Assembly (NCBI RefSeq): GCF_000972495.1
Contig: NZ_LATM01000003.1
Location: 248,001 to 312,000 of the forward strand
DNA: 64,000 nucleotides
Source of the DNA: Hymenobacter terrenus
GTDB taxonomy: Bacteria; Bacteroidota; Bacteroidia; Cytophagales; Hymenobacteraceae
Direction of reading: 5' to 3'
Below the pieces are notes generated by a model. That model worked only from the letters and a program-made list of their open reading frames with translations, was not told the DNA's origin and did not search any database. Positions 34,558-43,065 of the stretch are shown here, one piece after another; positions within the stretch are counted from its first letter, which is position 1, and each line of letters opens with the position of its first letter. The translations under genes were made by a program, and so were the position numbers.

Positions 34558-35055
34558 CTATTCTACAAACTCGGGTTCGTCCGGGAATTCACTGAAATCG
34601 ACAGGCTTGGGGTTTACTAGTGATTCGATTTCACGTAGGAAAGCACCTGGGTTTCGCTTACGTATGAACCGCTTAAGTGACCCCAATGGCTCGAATTCAA
34701 GCCCTTGAATTCGAGTGAAACCATCAATCACGTACAGGCCCCAATGCATCGTATTGTCTTCGCTCATGCTAAACTTCCAGTAACCGCCATAATTCTCGCG
34801 CACCACCTCACCCAAGTAGTACCAACATAGTGAGCGGTGGTGCATAGCTTCATCTGAGGAACCCTGAAAATTGATTCCTTTTTCCAGGACGTAGCGTTCC
34901 AACTCAGTCAAGCTGGTGAGAGGGTGTTCTTCATCCAGTTGATAACCCTGTTGCCGGGCCTGCTTAATAAAGCTTATCTCTTCCTCAATCATGTTGAAGA
35001 GGAAGATTTGCAACTTGTCGTCTTCCTCCTCCTGGTTATAGTTGATTCTGTCCAT
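34558..35055 (-). CDS. Putative immunity protein of the intact TssD-toxin
   Basis: The 165-residue acidic protein (NQEEEDDKLQIF near the start, DFSEFPDEPEFVE at the end) begins 19 nt after the toxin stop codon. Small, acidic, soluble and directly downstream are the usual features of an immunity protein for a polymorphic toxin. Its base composition is more AT-rich than the TssD part. No family is recognised from motifs; HHRSLCWYYLGEVVRENYGGYW is a notable aromatic stretch. Confidence 0.65.
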   Translation of the reverse strand: MDRINYNQEEEDDKLQIFLFNMIEEEISFIKQARQQGYQLDEEHPLTSLTELERYVLEKGINFQGSSDEAMHHRSLCWYYLGEVVRENYGGYWKFSMSEDNTMHWGLYVIDGFTRIQGLEFEPLGSLKRFIRKRNPGAFLREIESLVNPKPVDFSEFPDEPEFVE

Positions 35056-35074
35056 TGGTATGAATGGTTATGCT

Positions 35075-35998
35075 TTAAGGAATTTGGGGACCGATTTTAA
35101 CAGTTGCGCCTATCTTTTTCAATGCTGCCAGCAGTGGTTTGGAGCCGCCTTTCTCCAGGATGTATTCGACCTCATAGTTACGAGCTATGAGTGCCGCGTC
35201 TTTTTGCAAGTCTTTTTTGGCTTGTTTGCTCAGGCCTACTTTGCCAGTTTTCAGTTGGCCGCAGTAGTATTCGTCTTGAATGAAAATATCAATTTGGCGT
35301 AGCGTGTAAGGCGTTTTCAGTGTCTTACTCACTCCACCCATTGCCCTCGCATATTCGCGCTCTCTTTCCAAGCCGTAGATAGCGTTGGCCATGTTGACGT
35401 CGTACTGCTTACTCCAACGCGCCTCTGACCATATCTTGGGGTCGTTCTTGTGCTTTTTCTGATACCGCGCCCATCTATCAGCCTTGTGTTCCGGTGTTCC
35501 TGCCACCAAGTCGTCATCATCTGCGACCTTACGCTTGACTGCCCTTGCCGTAGCGGCGGTAGCAACGGCTACTACAGGCGGGGGCGTCGGAATCATGGGC
35601 GGCACGTTCAGGTAGGCGTTCGGGCCCCGGCCGCGCTCCCAAGTCCAGCCGTCGGGGTCGGAGAGGGGGAAATGACACACGTAGGCCCCCAACTGCTCAT
35701 TCCCCGACTCAAACGCCTCGTCGTAGCCCACGCAGTAGGCCGCTTTGAAGGTGATTGTCTCGACGGCGACGCCGTTGTCGAGCACCACGAGCCGGGCGGG
35801 CAAGCGCTTGAGCGGGTCCCCGGCCCAGCCTTCCAATAGGTGATGGTCGGGCACGTCGGCCGTCGCGTGCAGCAGGCCCCGCACCACATTGGCCACCACC
35901 CGGCCCCGTTGGTCGGGAGCTTGGTTAGCCTTGTACCGGAAGCGGAGAATGCGGATGATATAGCCCGTTACGTGCAGTTCGGCATAGATAGACGCCAT
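35075..35998 (-). CDS. TssD (Hcp)-toxin fusion, type VI secretion effector
   Basis: Residues 1-130 match the TssD/Hcp tube protein pattern of Bacteroidota T6SS: ASIYAELHVTGY, NQAPDQRGR, EGWAGDP, VVLDNGVAVETITFKAAYCVGYDEAF. A Pro/Ala linker follows (130-170), then a ~130-residue C-terminal domain, RQIDIFIQDEYYCGQLKTGKVGLSKQAK. Its Asp ... Gln-x-Lys arrangement suggests a restriction-endonuclease-like toxin, so a DNase effector carried on the tube is the best guess. The immunity candidate follows 19 nt later. No other T6SS structural gene is in the window. The toxin part and immunity gene are AT-richer than the TssD part. Start ATG 35998. Confidence 0.75.
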   Translation of the reverse strand: MASIYAELHVTGYIIRILRFRYKANQAPDQRGRVVANVVRGLLHATADVPDHHLLEGWAGDPLKRLPARLVVLDNGVAVETITFKAAYCVGYDEAFESGNEQLGAYVCHFPLSDPDGWTWERGRGPNAYLNVPPMIPTPPPVVAVATAATARAVKRKVADDDDLVAGTPEHKADRWARYQKKHKNDPKIWSEARWSKQYDVNMANAIYGLEREREYARAMGGVSKTLKTPYTLRQIDIFIQDEYYCGQLKTGKVGLSKQAKKDLQKDAALIARNYEVEYILEKGGSKPLLAALKKIGATVKIGPQIP

Positions 35999-36422
35999 CG
36001 GTAGAGTTAGGTGGTTGGAGAGAGAGGAGGGGCAAAGCTAGGTGCTGGCCGCGGATTAGGGCTGCTATACCGGGAGTGGGGAGCGCACTGCTTGCTATTC
36101 AGCAGTAGTATCCTTCGATTTAACTATTACAAGAGCATGTTTGCTCCTGAAAAGATAGCTAGGCAGCCTCTTTTGATGAAGCTGCTTAGGAGTCATGCAG
36201 GCAGCAACAGCTTCCGTATTTGTGATAGCCTGCCTTGCCTCTAAAATAGGGTAAAAACGGCTTCAGGTACCACCTTCGGACCTTTCTGATACTTAATTTA
36301 TTGCGCTGCTCCCACCCGGTGCGCGCCACTGTCTGCTATGCGAGAAGGTGCGGCACGCGAGGCACAAGACCAGGATAAGTTCACGGTATCTTAATATTTT
36401 CGGGGTTACCTTGCCATCCTAA
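35999..36422. other. Intergenic region, 424 bp
   Basis: This is the divergent spacer between the TssD-toxin and the kai-linked gene and should hold promoters for both. No gene or strong repeat is seen. TACCTTG at 36407-36413 is a weak match to the Bacteroidota -7 box ahead of ATG 36423. Confidence 0.4.
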
Positions 36423-36647
36423 ATGAGCCAGCTTCTACCTGATTTTATTGATATGGAAGGCCATCCCGAACCGACCAGCGACGCCAGCCTGGACGCCGAG
36501 CGCAAGCTCAAGGTATGGGCCGTGCTCAACGCCGTGCACCAAGGCATCATGACCAAGGAAGAAGCCCACGCTGCTTACGGCATCAGCGCCAGGGAAATGG
36601 AGCAGCACCGCGCCGGCTGGCTCGATTTGGACTCCGGCAACCGGTAG
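36423..36647 (+). CDS. Small helix-turn-helix protein, SciP/DUF1153-like
   Basis: The 74-residue protein has a core of RKLKVWAVLNAVHQGIMTKEEAHAAYGISAREMEQHRAGW, about residues 27-66. This is a predicted helix-turn-helix resembling the small DUF1153 proteins, whose best known member is the CtrA inhibitor SciP in alphaproteobacteria. The first 25 residues are acidic and unstructured. Similarity to SciP is by pattern only. It lies 219 bp upstream of kaiC on the same strand, so it may regulate or be co-regulated with the Kai operon; no direct evidence shows that. Confidence 0.45.
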   Translation: MSQLLPDFIDMEGHPEPTSDASLDAERKLKVWAVLNAVHQGIMTKEEAHAAYGISAREMEQHRAGWLDLDSGNR

Positions 36648-36866
36648 CCGCACGCATCCGCTCCGCCCATGGGTACCTCTTGCCGTTGCCGGTCCCTCGG
36701 CGCTGCTACGCCATTCTTTTCAGAGGAATTGCTGCAGCTCTCACCCTCAATTCGCTGCGAAACCACGGTTAAGCTTGGCCGATAATCAACGTCAGCTCGA
36801 TCCGGGCCGTAAGAGGCTAATGTCCGTCCCTACGGCTTAACTTTGAGAGGCTATCAAATTTCCTTC

Positions 36867-38606
36867 ATGCAAGAGCCTAATCCAGCCACTGCCGCACTGC
36901 CCCAGCTACCCAAAGCCCCCACGGGCATTGTCGGGCTTGACGAGATTACCGATGGCGGCTTGCCGCAGGGCCGCCCCACCCTGATTTGTGGCAGCGCCGG
37001 CTGCGGAAAAACCCTGATGGGGATAGAGTTTCTGGTGCGAGGCATTCAGAACTTCAACGAGCCGGGCGTGCTAATGGCTTTTGAGGAAACCGGCGAGGAA
37101 CTGGCCGCCAACGTGGCCTCCCTCGGCTTCGACCTGAAGGAGCTGCAAGACCGCAAAATGCTGCGGGTCGACCACGTGCACGTCGACCGGTCCGAGATTG
37201 AGGAAACCGGCGAGTATGACCTCGAAGGCCTTTTCATTCGCCTAGGCCACGCCATCGATTCCATTGGAGCCAAGCGCGTGGTGCTCGATACGATTGAGGC
37301 GCTGTTTTCGGGTTTTCCGAACCAGGGCGTGTTGCGCTCCGAAATCCGCCGGCTGTTTCGCTGGCTCAAGGACAAGGGCGTAACCACCATCATCACTGCC
37401 GAGCGCGGCGACGGCACGCTCACTCGCCAAGGGTTGGAAGAATACGTGTCGGACTGCGTAATTCTGCTCGACAACCGTGTTATCGACCAGATTACCACCC
37501 GCCGGCTGCGTGTGGTGAAATACCGTGGTAGCACCCACGGCACCAATGAGTACCCCTACATTATCACCGAAGATGGCATTGCCGTGCTGCCCGTAACCTC
37601 GCTGCGGCTCGACCACGAGGTGTCGGACCAGGTTGACTCTTCGGGCGTGCCGGCCCTGGACGAGATGTTTGGCCGGCGCGGCTTCTACCACGGCAGCAGC
37701 GTGCTGATAACCGGTACGGCGGGCACCGCCAAAACCACGCTGGGCGCCGCTTTCGCCCAGCAAGTGTGCAAGGAAGGCCGCCGCTGCCTGATGTTCGTGT
37801 TTGAAGAATCGCCCCAGCAGCTGATTCGCAACATGCGCTCGGTGGGCATGGACCTGGCGCCGCTGGTGAAGCAGGGACTGCTGCGTATTGAGGCCTCGCG
37901 CCCCACGCTCAACGGCCTGGAGCGCCACCTCGTCACCATTCACCAGCTGGTGAAAGAGTTTCAGCCATCCGCCGTGGTTATCGACCCCATCAGCAACCTG
38001 ATTTCAGTGGGCAATATCAACGAGGTACGCAGCATGCTCACGCGGCTGATTGACTTTCTGAAAGTAAACAACATCACGGCCTTATTTACGGCCCTGGTGA
38101 ACACCCGCACTTACCAGAACGAGATGACCGAAGAAGGCGTATCATCGCTGGTTGATACCTGGATTAGCGTGCGGGACCTGGAGGGCGTCGGCGAGCGCAA
38201 CCGCGGCCTGAGCATCCTTAAGTCGCGCGGGATGGCCCATTCCAATCAGGTGCGCGAGTTTTTGGTGACTGACAAGGGTATTGAGCTGCTGGATGTGGTG
38301 ATTGGCCCGACGGGCATCGTAACCGGGGCCAGCCGCCTCACGCAGCAGCTGCAGGAGCATGCCCAAACGCTGGCCGCCCAACAGGAAACCGACCGGCGCG
38401 ACCGCGAGCTGGAGCGCCGCCGTCGCGTGCTCGAAGCCAATATTGCCAACCTGCGCACCGAGTTTGAATCGGTGGAAGAGGAGTTGCGGCAAATCAATAC
38501 TCAGGAGCAAACACGTCATCAAACCCTGACCAGCGGCAAGCAGCGCATTGCCGCCGCTAACCCGCCCGCGCAAAACGCGCCTGCCCCCGGCGAAAGCCCC
38601 GAGTAG
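36867..38606 (+). CDS. kaiC: KaiC-type circadian clock ATPase/kinase
   Basis: The 579-residue protein has two RecA-like KaiC domains, CI (about 22-240) and CII (about 245-490). Walker A motifs are GSAGCGKT (42-49) and GTAGTAKT (283-290); catalytic Glu pairs are in [10 protein letters not shown] and [10 protein letters not shown]. In [13 protein letters not shown] aligns with the autophosphorylation segment of cyanobacterial KaiC, so Ser426 and Ser427 correspond to Ser431/Thr432 there. The ~90 C-terminal residues ([26 protein letters not shown]) form a coiled coil, longer than the cyanobacterial tail. The gene heads kaiB-kaiB-kinase-regulator. ATG 36867 is chosen; an in-frame TTG upstream is weaker. 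Confidence 0.95.
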   Translation: MQEPNPATAALPQLPKAPTGIVGLDEITDGGLPQGRPTLICGSAGCGKTLMGIEFLVRGIQNFNEPGVLMAFEETGEELAANVASLGFDLKELQDRKMLRVDHVHVDRSEIEETGEYDLEGLFIRLGHAIDSIGAKRVVLDTIEALFSGFPNQGVLRSEIRRLFRWLKDKGVTTIITAERGDGTLTRQGLEEYVSDCVILLDNRVIDQITTRRLRVVKYRGSTHGTNEYPYIITEDGIAVLPVTSLRLDHEVSDQVDSSGVPALDEMFGRRGFYHGSSVLITGTAGTAKTTLGAAFAQQVCKEGRRCLMFVFEESPQQLIRNMRSVGMDLAPLVKQGLLRIEASRPTLNGLERHLVTIHQLVKEFQPSAVVIDPISNLISVGNINEVRSMLTRLIDFLKVNNITALFTALVNTRTYQNEMTEEGVSSLVDTWISVRDLEGVGERNRGLSILKSRGMAHSNQVREFLVTDKGIELLDVVIGPTGIVTGASRLTQQLQEHAQTLAAQQETDRRDRELERRRRVLEANIANLRTEFESVEEELRQINTQEQTRHQTLTSGKQRIAAANPPAQNAPAPGESPE

Positions 38607-38653
38607 CCCGTATACCTGAGATTACCCCGGCATTCGCTCCCAACCCCCATTCC

Positions 38654-38962
38654 ATGTCAGAAGTAGAACCATCAGAAGAAGAGACCTGGGAGTTGCGCTT
38701 GTACGTAGCCGGCCAAACCCCAAAATCCGTCACGGCGCTGGCCAACCTGAAAAAACACTGTGAGCAGCACCTCAAGGGGCGCTACAAGATAGAAGTTATT
38801 GACCTGCTGGTGAGTCCGCAGCTGGCCGAAGGCGACCAGATTCTGGCCATTCCCACGCTGGTGCGCAAGGTGCCCGAGCCCATTCGCAAAATTATCGGCG
38901 ACCTCTCCAACGAAGAGCGGGTCCTGGTCGGCCTCGATGTGCGGCCCGTCGTCAGCAACTAG
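38654..38962 (+). CDS. kaiB: KaiB-type protein, first copy
   Basis: The 102-residue thioredoxin-like clock protein has the usual beginning [40 protein letters not shown], then [34 protein letters not shown]. KaiB switches fold and binds the KaiC CI ring in cyanobacteria. The Leu-Val-x-Pro and Gly-Arg-Tyr motifs are kept. A second kaiB follows 10 nt downstream, so the copies are co-translated neighbours. They share QHLKGRY and PTL(V/I) but differ at many positions, so they are diverged paralogues, not a recent tandem copy. Confidence 0.92.
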   Translation: MSEVEPSEEETWELRLYVAGQTPKSVTALANLKKHCEQHLKGRYKIEVIDLLVSPQLAEGDQILAIPTLVRKVPEPIRKIIGDLSNEERVLVGLDVRPVVSN

Positions 38963-38972
38963 CCCCGGCCCA

Positions 38973-39302
38973 ATGGAACCACTGATTAACCCAGCGGACC
39001 AACCCGAGCACGCCGGCCCTGAGTACGTGTTGCACCTGTTCATCACGGGGGCCACGCCCAATTCGACGCGCGCCGTGCGCAACATCAAGGACATCTGCGA
39101 GCAGCACCTGAAAGGGCGCTACGAGCTGCTCATCGTCGATATTTACCAGCAGCCTGAGCTGGCTCAGCAGGAAGACCTCATTGGAGTGCCCACGCTCATT
39201 AAGCGGCGCCCCGGCCTGGTGCGCCGCCTGGTGGGCGACCTCTCCGACTACGAGCGGGTGCTGAAAGCCCTGGGCATAATGCCGACGCTTGGCCATGAGT
39301 GA
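38973..39302 (+). CDS. kaiB: KaiB-type protein, second copy
   Basis: A 109-residue KaiB paralogue starts with an acidic leader, then [44 protein letters not shown] and GVPTLIKRRPGLVRRLVGDLSDYERVLKALG. Its end overlaps the histidine kinase start by 8 nt (ATGAGTGA), indicating coupled translation. Having two KaiB proteins beside one KaiC suggests different partners, such as the C-terminal coiled coil or the kinase. ATG 38973 is preferred over an upstream in-frame start. Confidence 0.92.
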   Translation: MEPLINPADQPEHAGPEYVLHLFITGATPNSTRAVRNIKDICEQHLKGRYELLIVDIYQQPELAQQEDLIGVPTLIKRRPGLVRRLVGDLSDYERVLKALGIMPTLGHE

Positions 39303-41013
39303 GCAAGAACCCACGGCCGCCGACCTGGCCCGCGAAAACGAGGGGTTGCGCTACCAGCTAGAGGAAGCTCAAGAACTAATTAACGCCATCCGAACCGGGG
39401 CCGTGGATGCCCTGGCCGTGCAGGGCGCCGAAGGGCCGCGCATTTTCACGCTGCAAGGTGCCGACCAGAGCTACCGCACCCTCATCGAACAAATGAACGA
39501 AGGCGCCCTGCTGCTCAGCAAGGATGCTACCGTGCTCTACTGCAATGCCTGCCTGGCCGACCTGCTCGGCCGCGACTTGGGCGAGGTGATGGGTAGCTGC
39601 TTCGACTGCTTCGTGCCACTGGCGTTCAAAACCTATTGGGCGGGGCTGGTGCAGAAGGGCTGGGCCGGCAAAAGCAAGGGCGAGCTGCCGCTGCAAACGA
39701 AACTGGGCGCGCTGGTGCCCTTTTCGGTGTCGATGAACGTGCTGGCTTTCAACGACACGCCCGCGCTGGCCGTGATTGTCACCGACTTGTCGGCGCAGCG
39801 TGAAATCATGGCCATTCAGGCCCAGGTAGCCCAGCAAAATACCCTGCTGAGCCGCAAAACCGAGGAGCTAAAGCGTGAGGAAGCCGCCCGCCTGGCTGGC
39901 GAGCGAGCCGCCGCCGAAGCCAGCCGCCTGCTTGAAGGCATCTCCCAGATTGCCTGGACCACCAACGCCCAGGGCAGCCACACCTACCGCAACCGCCGCT
40001 GGTACGACTACATTGGCCAGGAGCAGGGCCAGGGCCGGCCCGAGGGCCGCTCCTGGCGGGAGCGGCTGCATCCGCACGATGCTGGCCCCACGCTGGCGCA
40101 ATGGCACCAAAGCCTGCGCACCGGCCAGCCATTTGAGGTAGAATGTCGTCTGCGCAACGGCACCGGCGACTACCGCTGGATGTTGGGCCGAGCCCTGCCG
40201 TCGCGCAACGAGCAGGGCGAAATCATCCAGTGGATTGGCACCTACACCGACATTCACGAGCACAAGCTGGCCCTGGAGCGCATCGACCAAGGCCAGCGGC
40301 AGCTGCGCGACAACAATGAGCAGCTCACCCGCGTCAACGTCGACCTCGACAACTTCATCTACACGGCCTCGCACGACCTGAAAGCGCCCATCAGCAACAT
40401 CGAAGGCCTCCTCGATGCCCTGCTGCTGGAGTTGCCCCCTCAAATAGTGCAAGGTGAGCAGGTGCAACCCATCCTCGACCTGATGCTGGATTCCGTGAAC
40501 CGCTTCAAGCGCACTATCGAGCACCTGACCGATGTATCGAAGCTGCAAAAGGAGCACGGCCACCCCACGGAGCCTGTGGACCTGGCCGCCGTCATCCATG
40601 ATGTGTGCCTCGATTTGGAGCCGCTCATCCAGTCCAGCGGGGCTCGGCTCGACGTGGACGTGCAAGCAGAGCCCACGGTGTCGTTTTCGGAGAAAAACCT
40701 GCGTAGCGTGGTGTTTAACCTGCTTAGCAACGCCATCAAGTACCGGGCCCCCGACCGGGTGCCGCACGTGCGCCTGCGCACCCGGCCCGAAGGTGCCTTC
40801 GTGGTGCTCGAAGTGCAGGACAATGGCCTGGGCCTGGATGCCGCCAACGAGCGAAAGCTCTTCGGCATGTTTCAGCGCTTCCACGACCACGTGGAGGGTT
40901 CGGGCATTGGCCTCTACATGGTCAAGAAAATGGTGGAGAACGCGGGCGGGCATATCGTCGTAAACTCTAAGCCCGACTTTGGCACCATCTTCTGCGTTTA
41001 CTTCATTAGGTAA
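39295..41013 (+). CDS. PAS-domain sensor histidine kinase of the Kai operon
   Basis: The 572-residue protein has no clear membrane helix and should be cytoplasmic. An N-terminal coiled segment leads to a first PAS domain (about 55-165: YRTLIEQMNEGALLLSKDATVLYCN), then a coil with Glu/Arg/Ala (175-215), a second PAS domain (about 215-330: LLEGISQIAWTTNAQGSHTYRN with DYRWMLGRALPS), and the kinase core. The H-box is TASHDLKAPISN with His360. The ATPase boxes include NLLSNAIKY, VLEVQDNGLGLD and VEGSGIGLYMVKKMV. It probably phosphorylates the response regulator encoded 53 bp downstream. Confidence 0.93.
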   Translation: MSEQEPTAADLARENEGLRYQLEEAQELINAIRTGAVDALAVQGAEGPRIFTLQGADQSYRTLIEQMNEGALLLSKDATVLYCNACLADLLGRDLGEVMGSCFDCFVPLAFKTYWAGLVQKGWAGKSKGELPLQTKLGALVPFSVSMNVLAFNDTPALAVIVTDLSAQREIMAIQAQVAQQNTLLSRKTEELKREEAARLAGERAAAEASRLLEGISQIAWTTNAQGSHTYRNRRWYDYIGQEQGQGRPEGRSWRERLHPHDAGPTLAQWHQSLRTGQPFEVECRLRNGTGDYRWMLGRALPSRNEQGEIIQWIGTYTDIHEHKLALERIDQGQRQLRDNNEQLTRVNVDLDNFIYTASHDLKAPISNIEGLLDALLLELPPQIVQGEQVQPILDLMLDSVNRFKRTIEHLTDVSKLQKEHGHPTEPVDLAAVIHDVCLDLEPLIQSSGARLDVDVQAEPTVSFSEKNLRSVVFNLLSNAIKYRAPDRVPHVRLRTRPEGAFVVLEVQDNGLGLDAANERKLFGMFQRFHDHVEGSGIGLYMVKKMVENAGGHIVVNSKPDFGTIFCVYFIR

Positions 41014-41066
41014 GCCGCGCTCACCCGTGCCCCGCATCAGGGGTAAATTTTGCCGCCTGACTACCC

Positions 41067-41489
41067 ATGCAAAAGCTTACCTGCGCCCTCCTCGTCGACG
41101 ATGACCAGACGACCAACTACCTCAACCAGCTCCTGATAAAGCGGCTCGATATCACGGATAAGCTCCTAATTGCGCTCAACGGCCAGGAAGCCATCGACTT
41201 GCTGTTGAAGCATCGTCATGAAATTACTGATGAGCGCCCGGCCCTGGTTCTGCTCGACGTGAAGATGCCCGTCATGGACGGATTTGCCTTTCTCGAAGCC
41301 TACGAAAAGCTGGCCCTGCCGCAGAAGCAGGCCATTATCATCGTGATGCTCACCACTTCGCTGCACCCACAGGACGTGGAGCGGGTTTCAAAGCTCAACA
41401 TCGCTGGCTTTCTCAATAAGCCGCTGACCAGGGAAAAGTTAAATGAAGTGCTGCAAACCCACTTCAATCACCATTTGTCGGAGGACTAG
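41067..41489 (+). CDS. Single-domain response regulator
   Basis: The 140-residue receiver has no output domain. The acidic site is VDDDQTTN (Asp11-Asp13), the phosphoacceptor is Asp64 in LVLLDVKMPVMDGFAF, the switch Thr lies in IVMLTTS, and the Lys is in FLNKPLT. It follows the Kai kinase gene on the same strand, so it is the probable output of the kinase. Such stand-alone receivers signal by binding other proteins. Hymenobacter-type genomes carry many of these. Confidence 0.92.
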   Translation: MQKLTCALLVDDDQTTNYLNQLLIKRLDITDKLLIALNGQEAIDLLLKHRHEITDERPALVLLDVKMPVMDGFAFLEAYEKLALPQKQAIIIVMLTTSLHPQDVERVSKLNIAGFLNKPLTREKLNEVLQTHFNHHLSED

Positions 41490-41516
41490 TAAGCAATTCG
41501 AGTCAGTCAGCTAGCT

Positions 41517-41659
41517 GCCAGCACGGTGTAGAGACCCACCCTTGGCGTCTCGTCGTTGAACGAATGCAGACGAATGGAAATGCAGACAAATGGAATGAAA
41601 TACCGGCGGACGGCACCAGCGACGAGACGCCAAGGGTGGCGTCTCTACACCGTGCTGGC
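41517..41659. repeat. Large inverted repeat, family also at 63266
   Basis: Arms 41517-41555 and 41620-41659 are almost fully complementary around a 64-nt loop. GTAGAGAC and TCTCGT-GTTGAACG recur at 63267-63303. It may end the Kai operon transcript. Confidence 0.8.
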
Positions 41660-41814
41660 CAATGCAAACTGTTTCTAACACGACTTAATTGCAGGCTGAT
41701 TAAGAGTTGAGGGTTAGAGGGTAACGCCATTTGGTGGGTGTTTGCCCCGCGTGCGGCCTGGAAAACAACTCTAAATTTAGCCCGCGCAAGCTCTTACCAA
41801 ACCAGTATACCAAG

Positions 41815-42561
41815 ATGCCAACTCCCGAAGACCAAGTGCGATTAGAGAAGGAAAAGCACCTCGCAGCCACTGCCGCCGTGCGTTGGGTGCGCGACGGTAT
41901 GCTCGTCGGGTTAGGCACCGGTAGCACCGCGGCTCCTTTTATTGCCCAGTTGGGCGAGGCCGTGCGCGGCGGATTGCGGGTGCAAGCCACGGCCACGTCC
42001 ATTGCCAGCGAGAAACTAGCCCGCGAAGTCGGTATTCCTTTGGTAGAGCCCCGGCGCGGTCTGCGCTTCGACCTGACCGTGGACGGCGCCGACGAGCTGG
42101 ACGCCCAGCTACGACTAGTGAAAGGTGGTGGTGGGGCTTTGCTGCGCGAAAAGGTACTAGCCACAGCCTCCGACTACCTGCTCATCGTGGCCGATTCGTC
42201 GAAAGAAGTGCCGCAGCTGGGCCGCTTTCCCCTGCCCCTCGAAGTCGTGTCGTTCGCGCTGCCCTGGGTGCTGGATGCCGTAGCGGCCCTCGGTGGCGCC
42301 CCAGTACTGCGCATGGACCGGCAGAATCCTACGCAAACCGCGCATTCCGACCAAGGTAACCTGCTGGTAGATTGCTATTTCGAAGTACTGCCCGACCCGG
42401 AGCAGCTCGCCCGACAGCTGAAAACCATCCCCGGCATTGTGGAGCACGGCTTGTTTCTGGGTCTGGCCCGCGCCGCTCTGGTTGCCCGGGGCGAGCAGGT
42501 GCTGCTGCTCCGCCCCGGTGCCGAGCCAGCTGACGCGGCGAGCTTCTCGGAGCTGCCGTAA
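41815..42561 (+). CDS. rpiA: Ribose-5-phosphate isomerase A
   Basis: The 248-residue enzyme interconverts ribose 5-phosphate and ribulose 5-phosphate in the pentose phosphate pathway. RpiA hallmarks are GLGTGSTAAPFI (substrate phosphate loop), DLTVDGADELD (catalytic Asp residues) and RLVKGGGGALLREKVLA with the catalytic Glu/Lys. The C-terminus (TIPGIVEHGLFLGLARAAL) is also family-typical. ATG 41815 is chosen; 28 upstream in-frame residues do not resemble RpiA. It stands alone, but complements gnd-zwf-pgl at 55.9-59.8 kb. Confidence 0.95.
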   Translation: MPTPEDQVRLEKEKHLAATAAVRWVRDGMLVGLGTGSTAAPFIAQLGEAVRGGLRVQATATSIASEKLAREVGIPLVEPRRGLRFDLTVDGADELDAQLRLVKGGGGALLREKVLATASDYLLIVADSSKEVPQLGRFPLPLEVVSFALPWVLDAVAALGGAPVLRMDRQNPTQTAHSDQGNLLVDCYFEVLPDPEQLARQLKTIPGIVEHGLFLGLARAALVARGEQVLLLRPGAEPADAASFSELP

Positions 42562-43065
42562 AAAAATACTGCAGAGTTGTGGCCGATAAGGCGAACAACG
42601 TATTCACGACTATATCAGTTTCTAATTGCTCTGACCTCTTCTAGGGTAGAAGCTTTTCTCGTGACTTTAGCCCGGCAAGAACGGCAGCTATTCGTTCAGC
42701 AAAACCGGTGAATAAATTGAACATAACAATTTATTTTTACACTTTTCTTGGCCTTCTACCACCTGGCCACTTAATTTGTACCACGTTTCCACAATAGCTC
42801 TTTCTTCTTTTTTGCAGTCGATACTTTCTTTTGTCTGCTATTTTCTTTCGCAGCGTCGCGCTGCCGCTGAGCTTTAATCAGCTCATTCCTCAAAACCAGG
42901 TGTCTGGTTTTGTTCGCACTGATGGCATCTGCCGGATTCCGGCCCAAGCCCTAGCTGCTCCCTGCTCTAATCCCCTCCCGCCTCTCTCATTCAGTAATTA
43001 CGCTCATCGCGCACGGATGCTCCGTGTGCGGTGGCAGTCGCGGCTACGCGGCGCCCTACCTACCT
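42562..43065. promoter_or_regulatory. Leader region of the RHS gene with promoter and hairpins
   Basis: Likely promoter: TTG 42748-42750 and TTAATTTG 42771-42778 (7 of 8 to TAnnTTTG), 20 nt apart, giving a ~280-nt leader before ATG 43066. Hairpins: AATAAATTG/CAATTTATT at 42711-42719 and 42727-42735, and a perfect 9-bp stem with 4-nt loop at 42891-42899 and 42904-42912. The first may stop rpiA transcripts; the second lies in the leader. There is no gene. Confidence 0.5.

Noticed and set aside
36011..36244. A 77-residue plus-strand frame in the TssD/kai spacer
   Set aside because: It has no recognisable domain, a poor start and mixed composition; promoter sequence is a better explanation.
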